Both the position numbers and the translations under genes were made by a program. From positions 1 through 64,000 of the forward strand of contig CAJMLT010000002.1 of NCBI GenBank assembly GCA_905214325.1: a DNA stretch of 64,000 bases, written 5' to 3'. This document shows positions 42,767 to 51,503 of the stretch, one piece after another. This stretch comes from an uncultured bacterium (GTDB lineage: Bacteria > Actinomycetota > Coriobacteriia > Coriobacteriales > Eggerthellaceae). Every line of letters starts with the position of its first letter. Within the stretch, counting starts at the first letter, position 1. The notes under the pieces were generated by a model. That model was not told the DNA's origin. It saw only the letters and a list, made by a program, of their open reading frames with translations, and searched no databases.

Positions 42767-42827
42767 TGTAACGCTTGTGATTCCCTCGTGTTACAGGCTT
42801 TTTCCAGCAAAGTTAACAATGACTCCC
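42767..42827 (+). promoter_or_regulatory. GlnR-like operator array upstream of amtB
   Basis: GTAAC (42768), GTTAC (42790) and GTTAA (42812) recur at exact 22-bp steps, the spacing of a-sites in actinobacterial GlnR boxes (GTnAC-n6-GaAAC repeated every 22 bp). The intervening b-sites are weak (GATTC, TTTCC, CTCCC). The first two a-sites are also arms of TGTAAC-N17-GTTACA. The location upstream of amtB-glnB suits nitrogen control. Confidence 0.5.
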
Positions 42828-42904
42828 GAAGAAAGATGAACCTGTTCAGCGTGTAAAGATATCCCTGTCGAAAAAGTGTAGGCAAAAGTATAGGAGGTAT
42901 GCAC

Positions 42905-44179
42905 ATGTTTGACACGGGATCTACAGCATTCATGCTGGTCTCCACCATGCTCGTTCTCGTAATGACACCGGGTGTTGCATTTTTCTACGGCGGTCTTGCA
43001 CGGCGCAAGAATGTCGTCAACACCATGTTCATGTCGTTTGTGGTCATCGGCGTTGTGGCGGTTGCATGGATAGCTTGCGGTTGGAGTTTGGCTTACGGTG
43101 GTGATGGGTCCAATGCGTTTTTAGGTGGTTTCGATCAGCTGGGTTGCATGACTTTGGTACAGAACATGCTTGCCGAAGCCGAATCGGTGCCTGCCGACGC
43201 AACGTATCCTGCCATTATCAACGTTTGTTTCCAAGCGGCCTTCGCGATGATCACTTGCGGTATCATCGGTGGATCGCTTGCCGGGCGCATGAAGTTCGGG
43301 GCTTTCATCGCCTTCATTGCAATCTGGGTTATCGGCATTTACGCCCCTTTAGCACATATGGTGTGGGGCGGTGAGGGATCTTTCATTGGCGACCAGATCG
43401 GCGCACTCGACTTCGCGGGTGGTGATGTTGTCCATATCAGTTCCGGTTTGACTGGTCTCGTTTTGTGTTTGCTTTTGGGTAAGCGTAAGGAATTCGGCGT
43501 GGTCAACCATCGTCCCCACAATGTTCCCTTGGTCGTTTTGGGTGCGACGCTCCTTTGGTTCGGATGGTTCGGGTTCAACGGCGGATCCGCGTTTCTGGCA
43601 GACGGTATCGCGGCGCTCGCCCTGCTGAATACCGTAGTCGCTTCCGGTGCTGCGCTCCTTTCATGGATGATAGTCGAGCGTATCAAAGTGGGTAAGTCCA
43701 CCCTGGTCGGTGCTGCGACGGGTCTCGTGGCCGGTTTGGTCGTCATCACCCCCGCAGCCGGTTTCGTTGAGCCTTGGGCGGCGATCGTGATGGGTCTCGT
43801 CGTGTCTCCCGTGTGCTATTTCGCCATCGCCTTCGTTAAGGCGAAGCTCGGCTACGACGATGCGCTCGATGCTTTCGGTTGTCATGCCGTCGGTGGTGTC
43901 GTCGGAGGTCTTCTTACGGGAATCTTCTGCGTCCCCGATCTTTCTTGGACCGATTTCGGTGGCCTTCTCTACACCGGTGATGTCACCTTGTTGGGCGCCC
44001 AGGCTCTCGGTATTCTGGTGACGGTGGCCTTCGTTGGAATCGGTACGCTTATCATCGGTCTCATCCTCAAGGTCATATTCAGAGGTTCTCTGCGTGTTTC
44101 CAAAGACGAGGAAGCTGCCGGCATGGACTTGTCCGGACACAGTGAATCCGCTTATCCCGCATTCAACGGCATGGATTAA
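42905..44179 (+). CDS. amtB: Ammonium transporter AmtB
   Basis: Trimeric ammonium channel of the cytoplasmic membrane. The 424-residue protein has about eleven hydrophobic segments. Family motifs are MTPGVAFFYGGLARRKN, the DFAGGDVVHISSGLTGL segment with the twin-histidine region, LLWFGWFGFNGGSA and the second pore histidine in DAFGCHAVGG. ATG 42905 is chosen because AGGAGGT ends 6 bp upstream; the ATG at 42899 is too close to it. glnB follows after 21 bp, so PII is expected to gate the channel. A GlnR-like site array lies upstream. Confidence 0.96.
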   Translation: MFDTGSTAFMLVSTMLVLVMTPGVAFFYGGLARRKNVVNTMFMSFVVIGVVAVAWIACGWSLAYGGDGSNAFLGGFDQLGCMTLVQNMLAEAESVPADATYPAIINVCFQAAFAMITCGIIGGSLAGRMKFGAFIAFIAIWVIGIYAPLAHMVWGGEGSFIGDQIGALDFAGGDVVHISSGLTGLVLCLLLGKRKEFGVVNHRPHNVPLVVLGATLLWFGWFGFNGGSAFLADGIAALALLNTVVASGAALLSWMIVERIKVGKSTLVGAATGLVAGLVVITPAAGFVEPWAAIVMGLVVSPVCYFAIAFVKAKLGYDDALDAFGCHAVGGVVGGLLTGIFCVPDLSWTDFGGLLYTGDVTLLGAQALGILVTVAFVGIGTLIIGLILKVIFRGSLRVSKDEEAAGMDLSGHSESAYPAFNGMD

Positions 44180-44200
44180 TGAGAAAGGAGTGATGTGGGT

Positions 44201-44539
44201 ATGAAACGTATCGTAGCTATTGTTCGGCCCGAGAAGCTCGAGCCGCTCAAAGAAGCCCTTTTCGAGGCGAATATTTCAGGTATGACCATTTCGCAGGTGA
44301 ACGGTTGTGGCAATCAGCATGGCTGGAAAGAATACTTCCGAGGAAGCGAAGTGCTTCTCAACATGGTTCCGAAAATCAGTTTCGAGATCATCGTTGAGGC
44401 GGGACGCGTTGACGAGATAGTCGACACAATCGTTTCGGTAGCTCGTACCGGTGAGGTTGGGGATGGAAAGATCTTCATTTCTCCCGTCGAGGGTGTGGTT
44501 CGCATCAGAACCGGTGAACGCGACGGCGCAGCCGTCTGA
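44201..44539 (+). CDS. glnB: PII nitrogen regulatory protein
   Basis: 112-residue trimeric PII signal protein that senses 2-oxoglutarate and adenylate charge and binds AmtB. It aligns without gaps to E. coli GlnB at the start and T-loop (MKRIVAIVRPEKLEPLKEAL, GCGNQHGWKEYFRGSEVLL). Position 51, the tyrosine modified in proteobacteria and actinobacteria, is Val here, and Tyr46 is Phe, so covalent T-loop modification is unlikely. Lys58 and the C-terminal GKIFISPVE/IRTGE are kept. ATG 44201 is preferred over GTG 44195. It is cotranscribed with amtB and ends in a strong terminator. Confidence 0.95.
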   Translation: MKRIVAIVRPEKLEPLKEALFEANISGMTISQVNGCGNQHGWKEYFRGSEVLLNMVPKISFEIIVEAGRVDEIVDTIVSVARTGEVGDGKIFISPVEGVVRIRTGERDGAAV

Positions 44540-44572
44540 TCATCTCTGTGGGAATCAGACCGATATTCAACA

Positions 44573-44611
44573 GGAAGGGGATCCGCTTATGGCGGATCCC
44601 CTTCCGTTTTT
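44573..44611 (+). terminator. Terminator after amtB-glnB
   Basis: A perfect 14-bp stem (44573-44586 with 44592-44605) and a 5-nt loop followed by GTTTTTC. Confidence 0.93.
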
Positions 44612-44629
44612 CGATAGTTTCGAAAGAGA

Positions 44630-45664
44630 TCAGTAGTTCTTCAGATCCTCGTCGGTGATTTTACCTCGGAACGTCCTGTAGACGATGACATGGTAGAGCA
44701 GCACCAGAGGAAGACCGATGGCGGTGATGATGGTCATCGCAGTCAGCGCATATTCCGAGGATGCGCTTGCGGCGATGGTGATGGAGAGAAGCGGATCGGT
44801 TGCCGGAATGATGTAGGGGAATAAACCTGCAGCGGTGAGACCTATGAGCCCAACGCACGTTACACTCAAAGCGATATGACTCGCCAGATCCCGTCCCTTC
44901 GCCGCGAAAAGCAGCGAGATGAGAGGGCAGGCGATGGTGAGGATCGCACATACGATGGCAAGGATGTCGCTTATATCGCCCGTGAAGGAAAATGCGGGGG
45001 ATGTGCAATACAGCAGTGAAGCGACAACGAAGCCGATGATGACGACGAAAGAAAAAACCGTCCGTATCTTCTTCGCCGTTTTATGAAGGGTTTCACCGAC
45101 ATCGGTTTTCACCGTTATCCACGAAGCACCCAAAAGTATCATCTGGGCCAATCCGAGAAGACCGCACATGAGAGCGAAAGGATTGAGGAGTGCGAAAAAG
45201 CCTCCGGTGTAGTCGCCGTTGGCGTTGAGCTCTATTCCGCCGAGGATGTTTCCGATAGCGACTCCGAAAAGGAGTGCCGGCAGAAGCGAGCCGATGAAGA
45301 AGAAGGCATCCCATACTTTCGAAAGAGCCGGGTCGTGATGGCGGAATTCAATGGAGACCGCGCGGGCGATGAGCCCGAAGAGAACCAGCATGATCGCGAG
45401 ATAGAATCCCGAGAACGACGTAGCATAGGCGGGCGGGAAAGCGGCGAATAACGCTCCGCCTGCCGTGAGCAGCCAAACTTCGTTGCCATCCCAAACAGGT
45501 CCGACCGCGCGTCTCATGATTGCTTTATCCCGCTCGTTCTTACCCAGGAACGGGTAGAGCACGCCAATCCCCAAGTCGAAGCCATCCAGGATGAAATAAC
45601 CGATGATAAGCACTGCGATGAGGATGAACCAAAGTCCTTGCAGAAACGTGACGTCGAGCATCAT
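44630..45664 (-). CDS. cydB: Cytochrome bd ubiquinol oxidase subunit II
   Basis: 344-residue membrane subunit of the bd-type terminal oxidase. The N-terminal signature WFILIAVLIIGYFILDGFDLGIGVLYPFLG is present, followed by RRAVGPVWDGNEVWLLTAGGALFAAFP, both diagnostic of CydB, and about eight further membrane segments. It overlaps cydA by 4 bp. No cydX or cydCD assembly genes are visible here. In an anaerobe the oxidase most likely scavenges oxygen with a high affinity. Confidence 0.95.
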   Translation of the reverse strand: MMLDVTFLQGLWFILIAVLIIGYFILDGFDLGIGVLYPFLGKNERDKAIMRRAVGPVWDGNEVWLLTAGGALFAAFPPAYATSFSGFYLAIMLVLFGLIARAVSIEFRHHDPALSKVWDAFFFIGSLLPALLFGVAIGNILGGIELNANGDYTGGFFALLNPFALMCGLLGLAQMILLGASWITVKTDVGETLHKTAKKIRTVFSFVVIIGFVVASLLYCTSPAFSFTGDISDILAIVCAILTIACPLISLLFAAKGRDLASHIALSVTCVGLIGLTAAGLFPYIIPATDPLLSITIAASASSEYALTAMTIITAIGLPLVLLYHVIVYRTFRGKITDEDLKNY

Positions 45665-47067
45665 CGTTCTCCCTCCTTCACAATCGATTCGGTCGAAGCA
45701 TCTCCGATCGAAGAAGTACCTGTACCTTCGGGAGAAGAGCCTTCCTCAACGGGTCCTTCTTTGATGAATTTGAAAACGATGCGCAGATAGGCGATGAGGA
45801 TGAAGGTATAGAAGAGAATGAAAATACCTATGGTGAGCAATAGATCCGTTGAAGATACGGACTGCGATATCGCATCTTGGGTGAGCAGCTCACCCCAAAC
45901 GATCCAGGGTTGTCTGCCCACTTCCGTCACGATCCAGCCCGACTGAATGGCTATAAGGGGCAGAAGAGGTCCGAATATCAAAAGGCGCAACATCCATTTT
46001 TTGGGTTCGACTTTCTTACGGGACGACCAGGCGGCGAGAAGCCAGAGAAGGCCCATGACCCCGAAGAGCGCGACCATGAGATGGTAGGCTTGGAATGTCA
46101 GGTTGACAGGTGGAGTCATGCCCTCACCGAAGGTGTTGAGTCCCGGGTAGACGGTATCGAAGCTACCCGATGCCAAAAAGCTCGTCGCACCGGCTAAAGG
46201 TAGATCGACGGTCATGGTGCTGCGATTGGCTTCGTCGACCCAGCCGAACAGGGCAAGATCGGCACTGCCGCTTTCCCACATGCCTTCCATCGCTGCAAAC
46301 TTGGAAGGTTGATGCTCGGCGACGACGACGGCCTGTTGATGTGCCGCCGGCAGCATGAGCGCTAAGGTTATGAAACAAACGATAGCCCCGGTTTTAAGGG
46401 TCTTTTTACCGAAATCCTTCTTTCCTTTGAGGAGGTGGTAGGCACCGATGGCTATAGCGACGAAAGAGCCGAAGATGAGCAGCGAATCAACGGTGTGGAA
46501 GTAGCGCGCTCCCAGAGAGGGATTGAGTGCGGCTTCCCAGAAATTGGTGATGAGAGCCTTGGTTCCTTCGGCAGTGGCCACGATTTCGTAGCCGGCCGGG
46601 GTCTGCATCCAGGAGTTGGCGATGAGAATCCAGAGAGCGGATAGGCACGAGCCCAGCCAGACCAGCCACCCGGAAATCATATAGAAGCGCGGTGATACTT
46701 TGTTGCGAGCGAAGATGAGCACCCCCAGAAAGGAGGATTCCAAAAAGAAGGCGAGGAGCGCTTCCGCTGCGAGCGGTGCGCCGAAGATATCGCCGACGAA
46801 ACGCGAATAATCAGCCCAGTTGGTGCCGAACGAAAATTCCATCGTGATGCCCGTCGCAACTCCGACGGCGAACGTCACGGTGAAAATTTTCACCCAGAAT
46901 CGTGCGGCTGCGCCGTCTTTGGGATCTCGAGAACGGTAATAGCGCGTTTCCGCAATCGCCAGAATCAGACCAAGACCGATAGACATCGGCACGAAGAGGA
47001 AATGAAAGGCGATGCAAAGAGCGAATTGCAACCTCGAGAGAAAGACAACATCAGTGAATAATTCCAT
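45661..47067 (-). CDS. cydA: Cytochrome bd ubiquinol oxidase subunit I
   Basis: 468-residue subunit carrying the three hemes. Visible features are SRLQFALCIAFHFLFVPMSIGLG with the heme-binding histidine near residue 22, MEFSFGTNWADYSRFVGDIFG, ESSFLGVLIF, the second ligand region around GARYFHTVDS, and GRQPWIVWGELLTQDA at the C-terminus. It has the short Q-loop of Gram-positive enzymes. The C-terminal tail is Ser/Glu/Gly-rich and probably cytoplasmic. It is first in the cydAB operon, behind a good promoter overlapped by a Rex-like dyad. Confidence 0.96.
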   Translation of the reverse strand: MELFTDVVFLSRLQFALCIAFHFLFVPMSIGLGLILAIAETRYYRSRDPKDGAAARFWVKIFTVTFAVGVATGITMEFSFGTNWADYSRFVGDIFGAPLAAEALLAFFLESSFLGVLIFARNKVSPRFYMISGWLVWLGSCLSALWILIANSWMQTPAGYEIVATAEGTKALITNFWEAALNPSLGARYFHTVDSLLIFGSFVAIAIGAYHLLKGKKDFGKKTLKTGAIVCFITLALMLPAAHQQAVVVAEHQPSKFAAMEGMWESGSADLALFGWVDEANRSTMTVDLPLAGATSFLASGSFDTVYPGLNTFGEGMTPPVNLTFQAYHLMVALFGVMGLLWLLAAWSSRKKVEPKKWMLRLLIFGPLLPLIAIQSGWIVTEVGRQPWIVWGELLTQDAISQSVSSTDLLLTIGIFILFYTFILIAYLRIVFKFIKEGPVEEGSSPEGTGTSSIGDASTESIVKEGER

Positions 47068-47114
47068 CTGAGTTCCCCCTGTTCTTCTCTATTTCTCCAC
47101 AATTCCTTCTTAAG

Positions 47115-47143
47115 ATGATAGTTTATCGGTAACATTTTAACAA
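47115..47143 (-). promoter_or_regulatory. cydAB promoter with overlapping Rex-like box
   Basis: Minus strand TTGTTA (47143-47138) and TATCAT (47120-47115) with a 17-bp spacer. TTGTTAAAATGTTACCGA (47143-47126) overlaps the -35 and matches the redox repressor Rex consensus TTGTTAA-N4-TTAACAA in the whole left half and five of seven right-half bases. Rex commonly represses cyd genes when NADH is low. Confidence 0.65.
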
Positions 47144-47302
47144 GAGGATTAGTTGTCGGTTTGAAAACGGATCTTCGATCTTCTTCCATCCGTGGTGTTC
47201 GTCATTTGTTTCTACGGGAATCGGTGAAGGTGGTCGTGCCGGAATGGTCTTGGAAAAGAGCGGGACATCCGGGCTTCTGATCGGTAACGATCCATGAATA
47301 AT

Positions 47303-47310
47303 GGTATAGT
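47303..47310 (+). promoter_or_regulatory. Extended -10 promoter candidate for leuA
   Basis: TGgTATAGT at 47302-47310 gives an extended -10 about 38 bp before the leuA ATG; the -35 is poor. The leader is too short for an attenuator or T-box. Confidence 0.45.
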
Positions 47311-47347
47311 TGTGCAACTGAAACTCACCCGATGAAAGGATCGCAAG

Positions 47348-48871
47348 ATGACACGCAAGATCGCTATTTTCGATACCACTTTGCGCGACGGCGAACAGTC
47401 TCCCGGAGCGTCTATGAATTCCGAAGAGAAGCTAGTCATCACGCGTCAACTTCTTCGTCTGGGTGTCGATGTGATCGAGGCCGGTTTTCCCGTTTCCTCC
47501 CCAGGGGATTTCAAGAGCGTGCAGCAGATAGCCGCCGAGGTAGGGGATCGCGCCGTCGTTTGCGCATTGACCCGTGCGGTCGAAAAGGACATCGACTCCG
47601 CCGCCGATGCGCTCGCTCAGTGCAAGCGTCCCCGCATCCATACGGGAATCGGTGTTTCCCACAGTCACATCTATGACAAATTGCGCACCACGCCCGACGT
47701 GATATTGGAACGTGCCGTCGCGGCGGTCAAATATGCAAAAAAATATGTCGAAGACGTCGAGTTCTACGCTGAAGATGCAGGTCGTTCCGACTATGAGTTT
47801 TTGGCCAAGGTCTGCGAGGCGGTTATCGCCGCAGGTGCCACGGTCGTGAACATCCCCGATACTACGGGGTATTCGTTGCCCGAAGAGTACGGTCGTCGCA
47901 TAAGATTCCTCCGTGAAAACGTTTCCAATTTCGATAAGGCGACCATCTCGGTTCATTGTCATAACGATCTCGGTATGGCGACCGCTTTGTCTCTCGCCGG
48001 TGTGGCCAATGGTGCCACGCAGATCGAATGTACCATCAACGGACTTGGTGAGCGTGCCGGCAATACCGCCATGGAAGAAGTGGTCATGGCGATCAAGATG
48101 CACGGCGAAGAGCTCGATGCTCACACCGACATCAATTCGCGGGAGTTCGTTCGCGCTTCCCGCCTGGTTTCTTCGATCACCGGATTCTTGGTTCAGCCCA
48201 ACAAGGCCATCGTGGGAGCAAATGCTTTCGCTCATTCTTCCGGAATCCATCAAGATGGTGTCATCAAGGCGCGTGACACCTACGAAATCATCGATCCGAC
48301 CGAAGTCGGTGCCGGTCAGTCCTCGATCGTGCTTTCCGCCCGTTCGGGACGCGCGGCACTGCGTCACCGCCTCGAAGCGTTGGGCTATTTTATTGAGGGT
48401 CAGGCCTTCGAAGACATCCATACGGCGTTTCTCGATCTCGCCGATAAGAAGAAGGAAGTCTACGATGAGGATTTGGAATCCCTCGTCGGAGAGCAGGGAC
48501 GGGCACAGGAAGCGCGTTATACGCTCAAGGCCGTTCAGATCTCCTGTGGCTACCCGCTTACCCCAACCGCCACCGTCACGTTGCGTGATGCATCCGATAA
48601 CGAATTTGTCGCCTGCGCTACCGGCACCGGCCCCGTCGATGCTCTCTATCGTGCGGTCAATGAAATCGTCGATATCGAAAATGACCTTTCGGAGTTTTCC
48701 GTTCAAAGTGTGACACGTGGCATCGATGCTCTGGGTGAGGTTGCGATCAGGGTGACCGCAGCTGACGGTGAGGTGTTTACGGGTCGAGGGGCCGATGGTG
48801 ACATTATCGTCTCTTCCGCCAAGGCTTATCTCAATGCTCTCAACCGTCTTATCGCAAGCAAGGAACAGTAG
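47348..48871 (+). CDS. leuA: 2-isopropylmalate synthase
   Basis: First committed step of leucine synthesis: condenses 2-ketoisovalerate with acetyl-CoA. The 507-residue protein has [16 protein letters not shown], the GxGERxGN motif in [23 protein letters not shown] with the metal-binding histidines and HSSGIHQDG. Residues about 390-507 form the leucine-binding regulatory domain ([33 protein letters not shown]), so feedback inhibition is expected. ATG 47348 follows AAAGGA. It is alone among leu genes here; leuB-D must lie elsewhere. Citramalate synthase is a less likely alternative. Confidence 0.93.
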   Translation: MTRKIAIFDTTLRDGEQSPGASMNSEEKLVITRQLLRLGVDVIEAGFPVSSPGDFKSVQQIAAEVGDRAVVCALTRAVEKDIDSAADALAQCKRPRIHTGIGVSHSHIYDKLRTTPDVILERAVAAVKYAKKYVEDVEFYAEDAGRSDYEFLAKVCEAVIAAGATVVNIPDTTGYSLPEEYGRRIRFLRENVSNFDKATISVHCHNDLGMATALSLAGVANGATQIECTINGLGERAGNTAMEEVVMAIKMHGEELDAHTDINSREFVRASRLVSSITGFLVQPNKAIVGANAFAHSSGIHQDGVIKARDTYEIIDPTEVGAGQSSIVLSARSGRAALRHRLEALGYFIEGQAFEDIHTAFLDLADKKKEVYDEDLESLVGEQGRAQEARYTLKAVQISCGYPLTPTATVTLRDASDNEFVACATGTGPVDALYRAVNEIVDIENDLSEFSVQSVTRGIDALGEVAIRVTAADGEVFTGRGADGDIIVSSAKAYLNALNRLIASKEQ

Positions 48872-48882
48872 GTCGACGCCGC

Positions 48883-49377
48883 GTGTTTTGTCTGAATTGC
48901 GGAACGAAAATCGCAGAGACCGATCGACGCTGTAGTAAGTGCGGCATGACGGTTTCCGAGATGAAGGCACGTATTGCGCAGGCGGAGGAAATGCTCACAT
49001 ACGCCGAAACCGTCGGCCCTGCTTCCACGACGAAGTTGCCTCCCGTCGCGCAACGGACGTACGTCGACAAGGAGGGTAATGTGTTTTCCCCCGCGGAGGA
49101 AATCCCTCTTCCACCGCGCAAGGGCCCGGCTGTTCCCCTTGATGCGTTGCCTCATATCGGTTCCGAGGATCCTTATGTCACCATGCCCATTCAGCGGGTG
49201 GTGTCGGATAGGGGAGAAGTCGTCGCCGACGTCAACCGTGATGTCACCGTGTTCGTTCAGGAGGAGCCCAAGAAAGATACGACGACGTTTTTGAAACTCA
49301 TCATCGGAATTCTTCTCGTTTTATTGGTCGCCGGTGTGCTTTTCGTGATCTGGAATTGGGTGGGGATTCCCTTTTAA
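48883..49377 (+). CDS. Zinc-ribbon single-pass membrane protein
   Basis: 164-residue protein with an N-terminal zinc ribbon FCLNCGTKIAETDRRCSKCG (two CX2C pairs), a flexible Pro-rich central region (EEIPLPPRKGPAVPL) and one C-terminal transmembrane helix (TFLKLIIGILLVLLVAGVLFVIWNW). The topology is probably a cytosolic ribbon anchored by its tail. Such proteins are common in Gram-positive bacteria and usually uncharacterised. The start is GTG 48883, 11 bp after leuA, with a weak ribosome-binding site. Tandem terminator hairpins follow. Confidence 0.75.
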   Translation: MFCLNCGTKIAETDRRCSKCGMTVSEMKARIAQAEEMLTYAETVGPASTTKLPPVAQRTYVDKEGNVFSPAEEIPLPPRKGPAVPLDALPHIGSEDPYVTMPIQRVVSDRGEVVADVNRDVTVFVQEEPKKDTTTFLKLIIGILLVLLVAGVLFVIWNWVGIPF

Positions 49378-49394
49378 CCATATGCGTCATCGGT

Positions 49395-49451
49395 GATGGT
49401 GATTCCCCGTATCACCATCGGGAGTCGGTCAGTCGACCGACTCCCTTGTTT
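49395..49451 (+). terminator. Tandem hairpins ending leuA unit
   Basis: GATGGTGA/TCACCATC (49395-49419) is followed directly by GGGAGTCGGTC/GACCGACTCCC (49420-49445) and TTGTTTT. The second is a strong intrinsic terminator. Confidence 0.88.
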
Positions 49452-49492
49452 TGACGACCTTTCCGTGCGCCACCATGCTACGGGAGGTCGTT

Positions 49493-51502
49493 TTGATATA
49501 CAATTCGAAGGCGAAATCACACTATCTCTGCGAATGGTATCGGGCGCACTTTACGGCAGAAGGTGAAGCATTGACCTACAATATCGATTTCCTCATTGCC
49601 GCACTTGTGCTTCTTGGTTTCGTGTTCGTTCATTTCCTTTTCGCCTGCCGTCGCGAGGATGCTTTGAGCATGAGGATATTCCTCGTTTTCGTCGTCGTCG
49701 GCTCGATCGATATCGTTCTCGATATCGTTTCCGCCTGCCTTTTCGTCGACCCCCTTCAGCACTCGCTCGCCCTGCTCTACGGTGAACTCTCCTTGTTCTA
49801 TCTGCTGCAGTGTCTCATTCCGTTTCTCCTCTTCGGTTATGCGGTTGCCCTCTGCGATGATCTGCAGAAAGGCTATATCCGCTCCCTGCTTATAGCATGG
49901 ATTCCCTTTATAGTGTTCATCGCCGTCGTCGTCACCAATCCGTGGACCCATATACTCTTCTCCTTCGATCCGGTAACCCACGTCTATACCCATGGTCCGT
50001 TTTATTTTTCAATGTATCTGTATGCGATCTTCTACTGCGGCTTGGCACTCATTTACGTGTTCTTGCATCGTCGGACATTGCGTCGTGTCGATTTCATCGC
50101 CATGTGGGAGTACGCGATCATATCGGCGTCATGTGTGGTTCTTCAGTACTTCCATCCCGGTGTTCTTCTTACAGGGCTCGGTATCGGATTGGGAATAACG
50201 GTGATGTTTTTCACCATCAACAATCCCTTCGAAATCATCGATCCATTGACGCGTGTTCTCGAAACGTCGGGATTCAAGCGTAAAATCGCTTCCCTCGTGG
50301 AGAAGAATCGCCAGTTCAACGTGATTTTTGTCTCCCTCGACCATCTCAACGTACTCAATGTGATAGGAGGACACGATCTGAGCGACGAATTATTGAAGAC
50401 CACGGCGGCAGCACTTGTTCGAGTGAGCGGAAACAAGCAGGTATTTCGTCTGAAGGGATCCCGTTTCGCTCTGGTCACGTTTTCGAGACGGGAAAACCGA
50501 AGGGTCGAAGAGGAGCTGCGGTCCTATTTCTCCGAGACCCACGAGATAAACGGAACCCAGTTCGAGATCAGTGCAAGTATCGGATCCATCAGTAACGCTT
50601 CGAAGATACAATCTCCCGAAGAGTTGCAGGGCTACATGGACTATCTCATCGCGGCGATTCGACGCAATGATTCGGTGGGTCTTATCGAGACCGAGAACGG
50701 TGTCGAGGAATACCGTCGGTTCGAAATGATCAGAAGCTATGTCGCCCATGCTATTCGCGAGGATCTTCTGGAGGTCCGTTTTCAGCCGCTCTATTCCATT
50801 AAAGACAACCGTTTCATAGAATTTGAGGCGCTGACGCGTCTTGAGCATCCCGAATTAGGTTACATTCCCGCCGACGAGGTGATAGAGATAGCGGAAAGAG
50901 AAGGGTATATCAGGGAGTTGGGGGCTCTGCAGTTCGAAAAAGTGTGTCGTTTCGCTCGATCCCATGAGAACCACCTTGCCGAATGGGGAATCAGAGCACT
51001 CAAAGTAAATCTTTCTCCCCTGGAGTTGACCGCACCCGATTTGGGCTCACGTCTCCTGTCCACCATACGGCGATACGAACTCGATCCACGACTCTTCTGT
51101 TTCGAGGTTACCGAAACATCCGCAACGCAATATAACGATGAGTTGGATGATTTGATACGCGACCTTGCAAGTGTCGGTGCGACATTTTGTATGGATGATT
51201 TCGGATCGGGATTCGCCAATCTGGATACGGTACTGAATCTTCCTTTCGAAACGGTGAAGATCGACCGAACACTTCTCGTGGACGCCGCCGACAGCGAGCG
51301 TGCGGCCAAATTGTATCAGAGCGTCTTGCGGGTTATGTCGGATCTGGGTTATACCGTGGTATCCGAGGGGGTCGAAACCGAAGAGCAGGTCGATCTTCTC
51401 CGTGCGTGGGGGTCGGATATGCTGCAGGGATATTACTACAGTGAACCGCTTCCCTTGGAAGAGGTCTTCCCCTTCCTGAGAAGGCGGTCCCTTCTTGCTT
51501 GA
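49493..51502 (+). CDS. Membrane-bound EAL phosphodiesterase with degenerate GGDEF domain
   Basis: 669 residues from TTG 49493, which has GGGAGG about 6 bp upstream; ATG 49475 and TTG 49571 are other starts. About seven membrane segments fill the first 220 residues, then a GGDEF-fold domain whose active loop reads RLKGSRFAL in place of RxGGDEF, so it should not make c-di-GMP. The C-terminal EAL domain keeps FEALTRLEHP, KVNLSPLEL, FEVTETS, MDDFGSGFANLD, VKIDRTLL and SEGVETEEQ, so c-di-GMP hydrolysis is likely. The start of the next gene follows its stop at once. It may report envelope state to the two downstream surface-type proteins. Confidence 0.9.
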   Translation: MIYNSKAKSHYLCEWYRAHFTAEGEALTYNIDFLIAALVLLGFVFVHFLFACRREDALSMRIFLVFVVVGSIDIVLDIVSACLFVDPLQHSLALLYGELSLFYLLQCLIPFLLFGYAVALCDDLQKGYIRSLLIAWIPFIVFIAVVVTNPWTHILFSFDPVTHVYTHGPFYFSMYLYAIFYCGLALIYVFLHRRTLRRVDFIAMWEYAIISASCVVLQYFHPGVLLTGLGIGLGITVMFFTINNPFEIIDPLTRVLETSGFKRKIASLVEKNRQFNVIFVSLDHLNVLNVIGGHDLSDELLKTTAAALVRVSGNKQVFRLKGSRFALVTFSRRENRRVEEELRSYFSETHEINGTQFEISASIGSISNASKIQSPEELQGYMDYLIAAIRRNDSVGLIETENGVEEYRRFEMIRSYVAHAIREDLLEVRFQPLYSIKDNRFIEFEALTRLEHPELGYIPADEVIEIAEREGYIRELGALQFEKVCRFARSHENHLAEWGIRALKVNLSPLELTAPDLGSRLLSTIRRYELDPRLFCFEVTETSATQYNDELDDLIRDLASVGATFCMDDFGSGFANLDTVLNLPFETVKIDRTLLVDAADSERAAKLYQSVLRVMSDLGYTVVSEGVETEEQVDLLRAWGSDMLQGYYYSEPLPLEEVFPFLRRRSLLA

Positions 51503-51503
51503 T

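Noticed and set aside
47432..48970. 512-codon minus-strand frame opposite leuA
   Set aside because: Same reason: shadow of leuA, with protein sequence lacking any family pattern.
49451..49474. TTG start of the EAL gene in the preceding terminator
   Set aside because: It lies in the U-tract of the hairpin at 49420-49445; downstream starts have better ribosome-binding sites.
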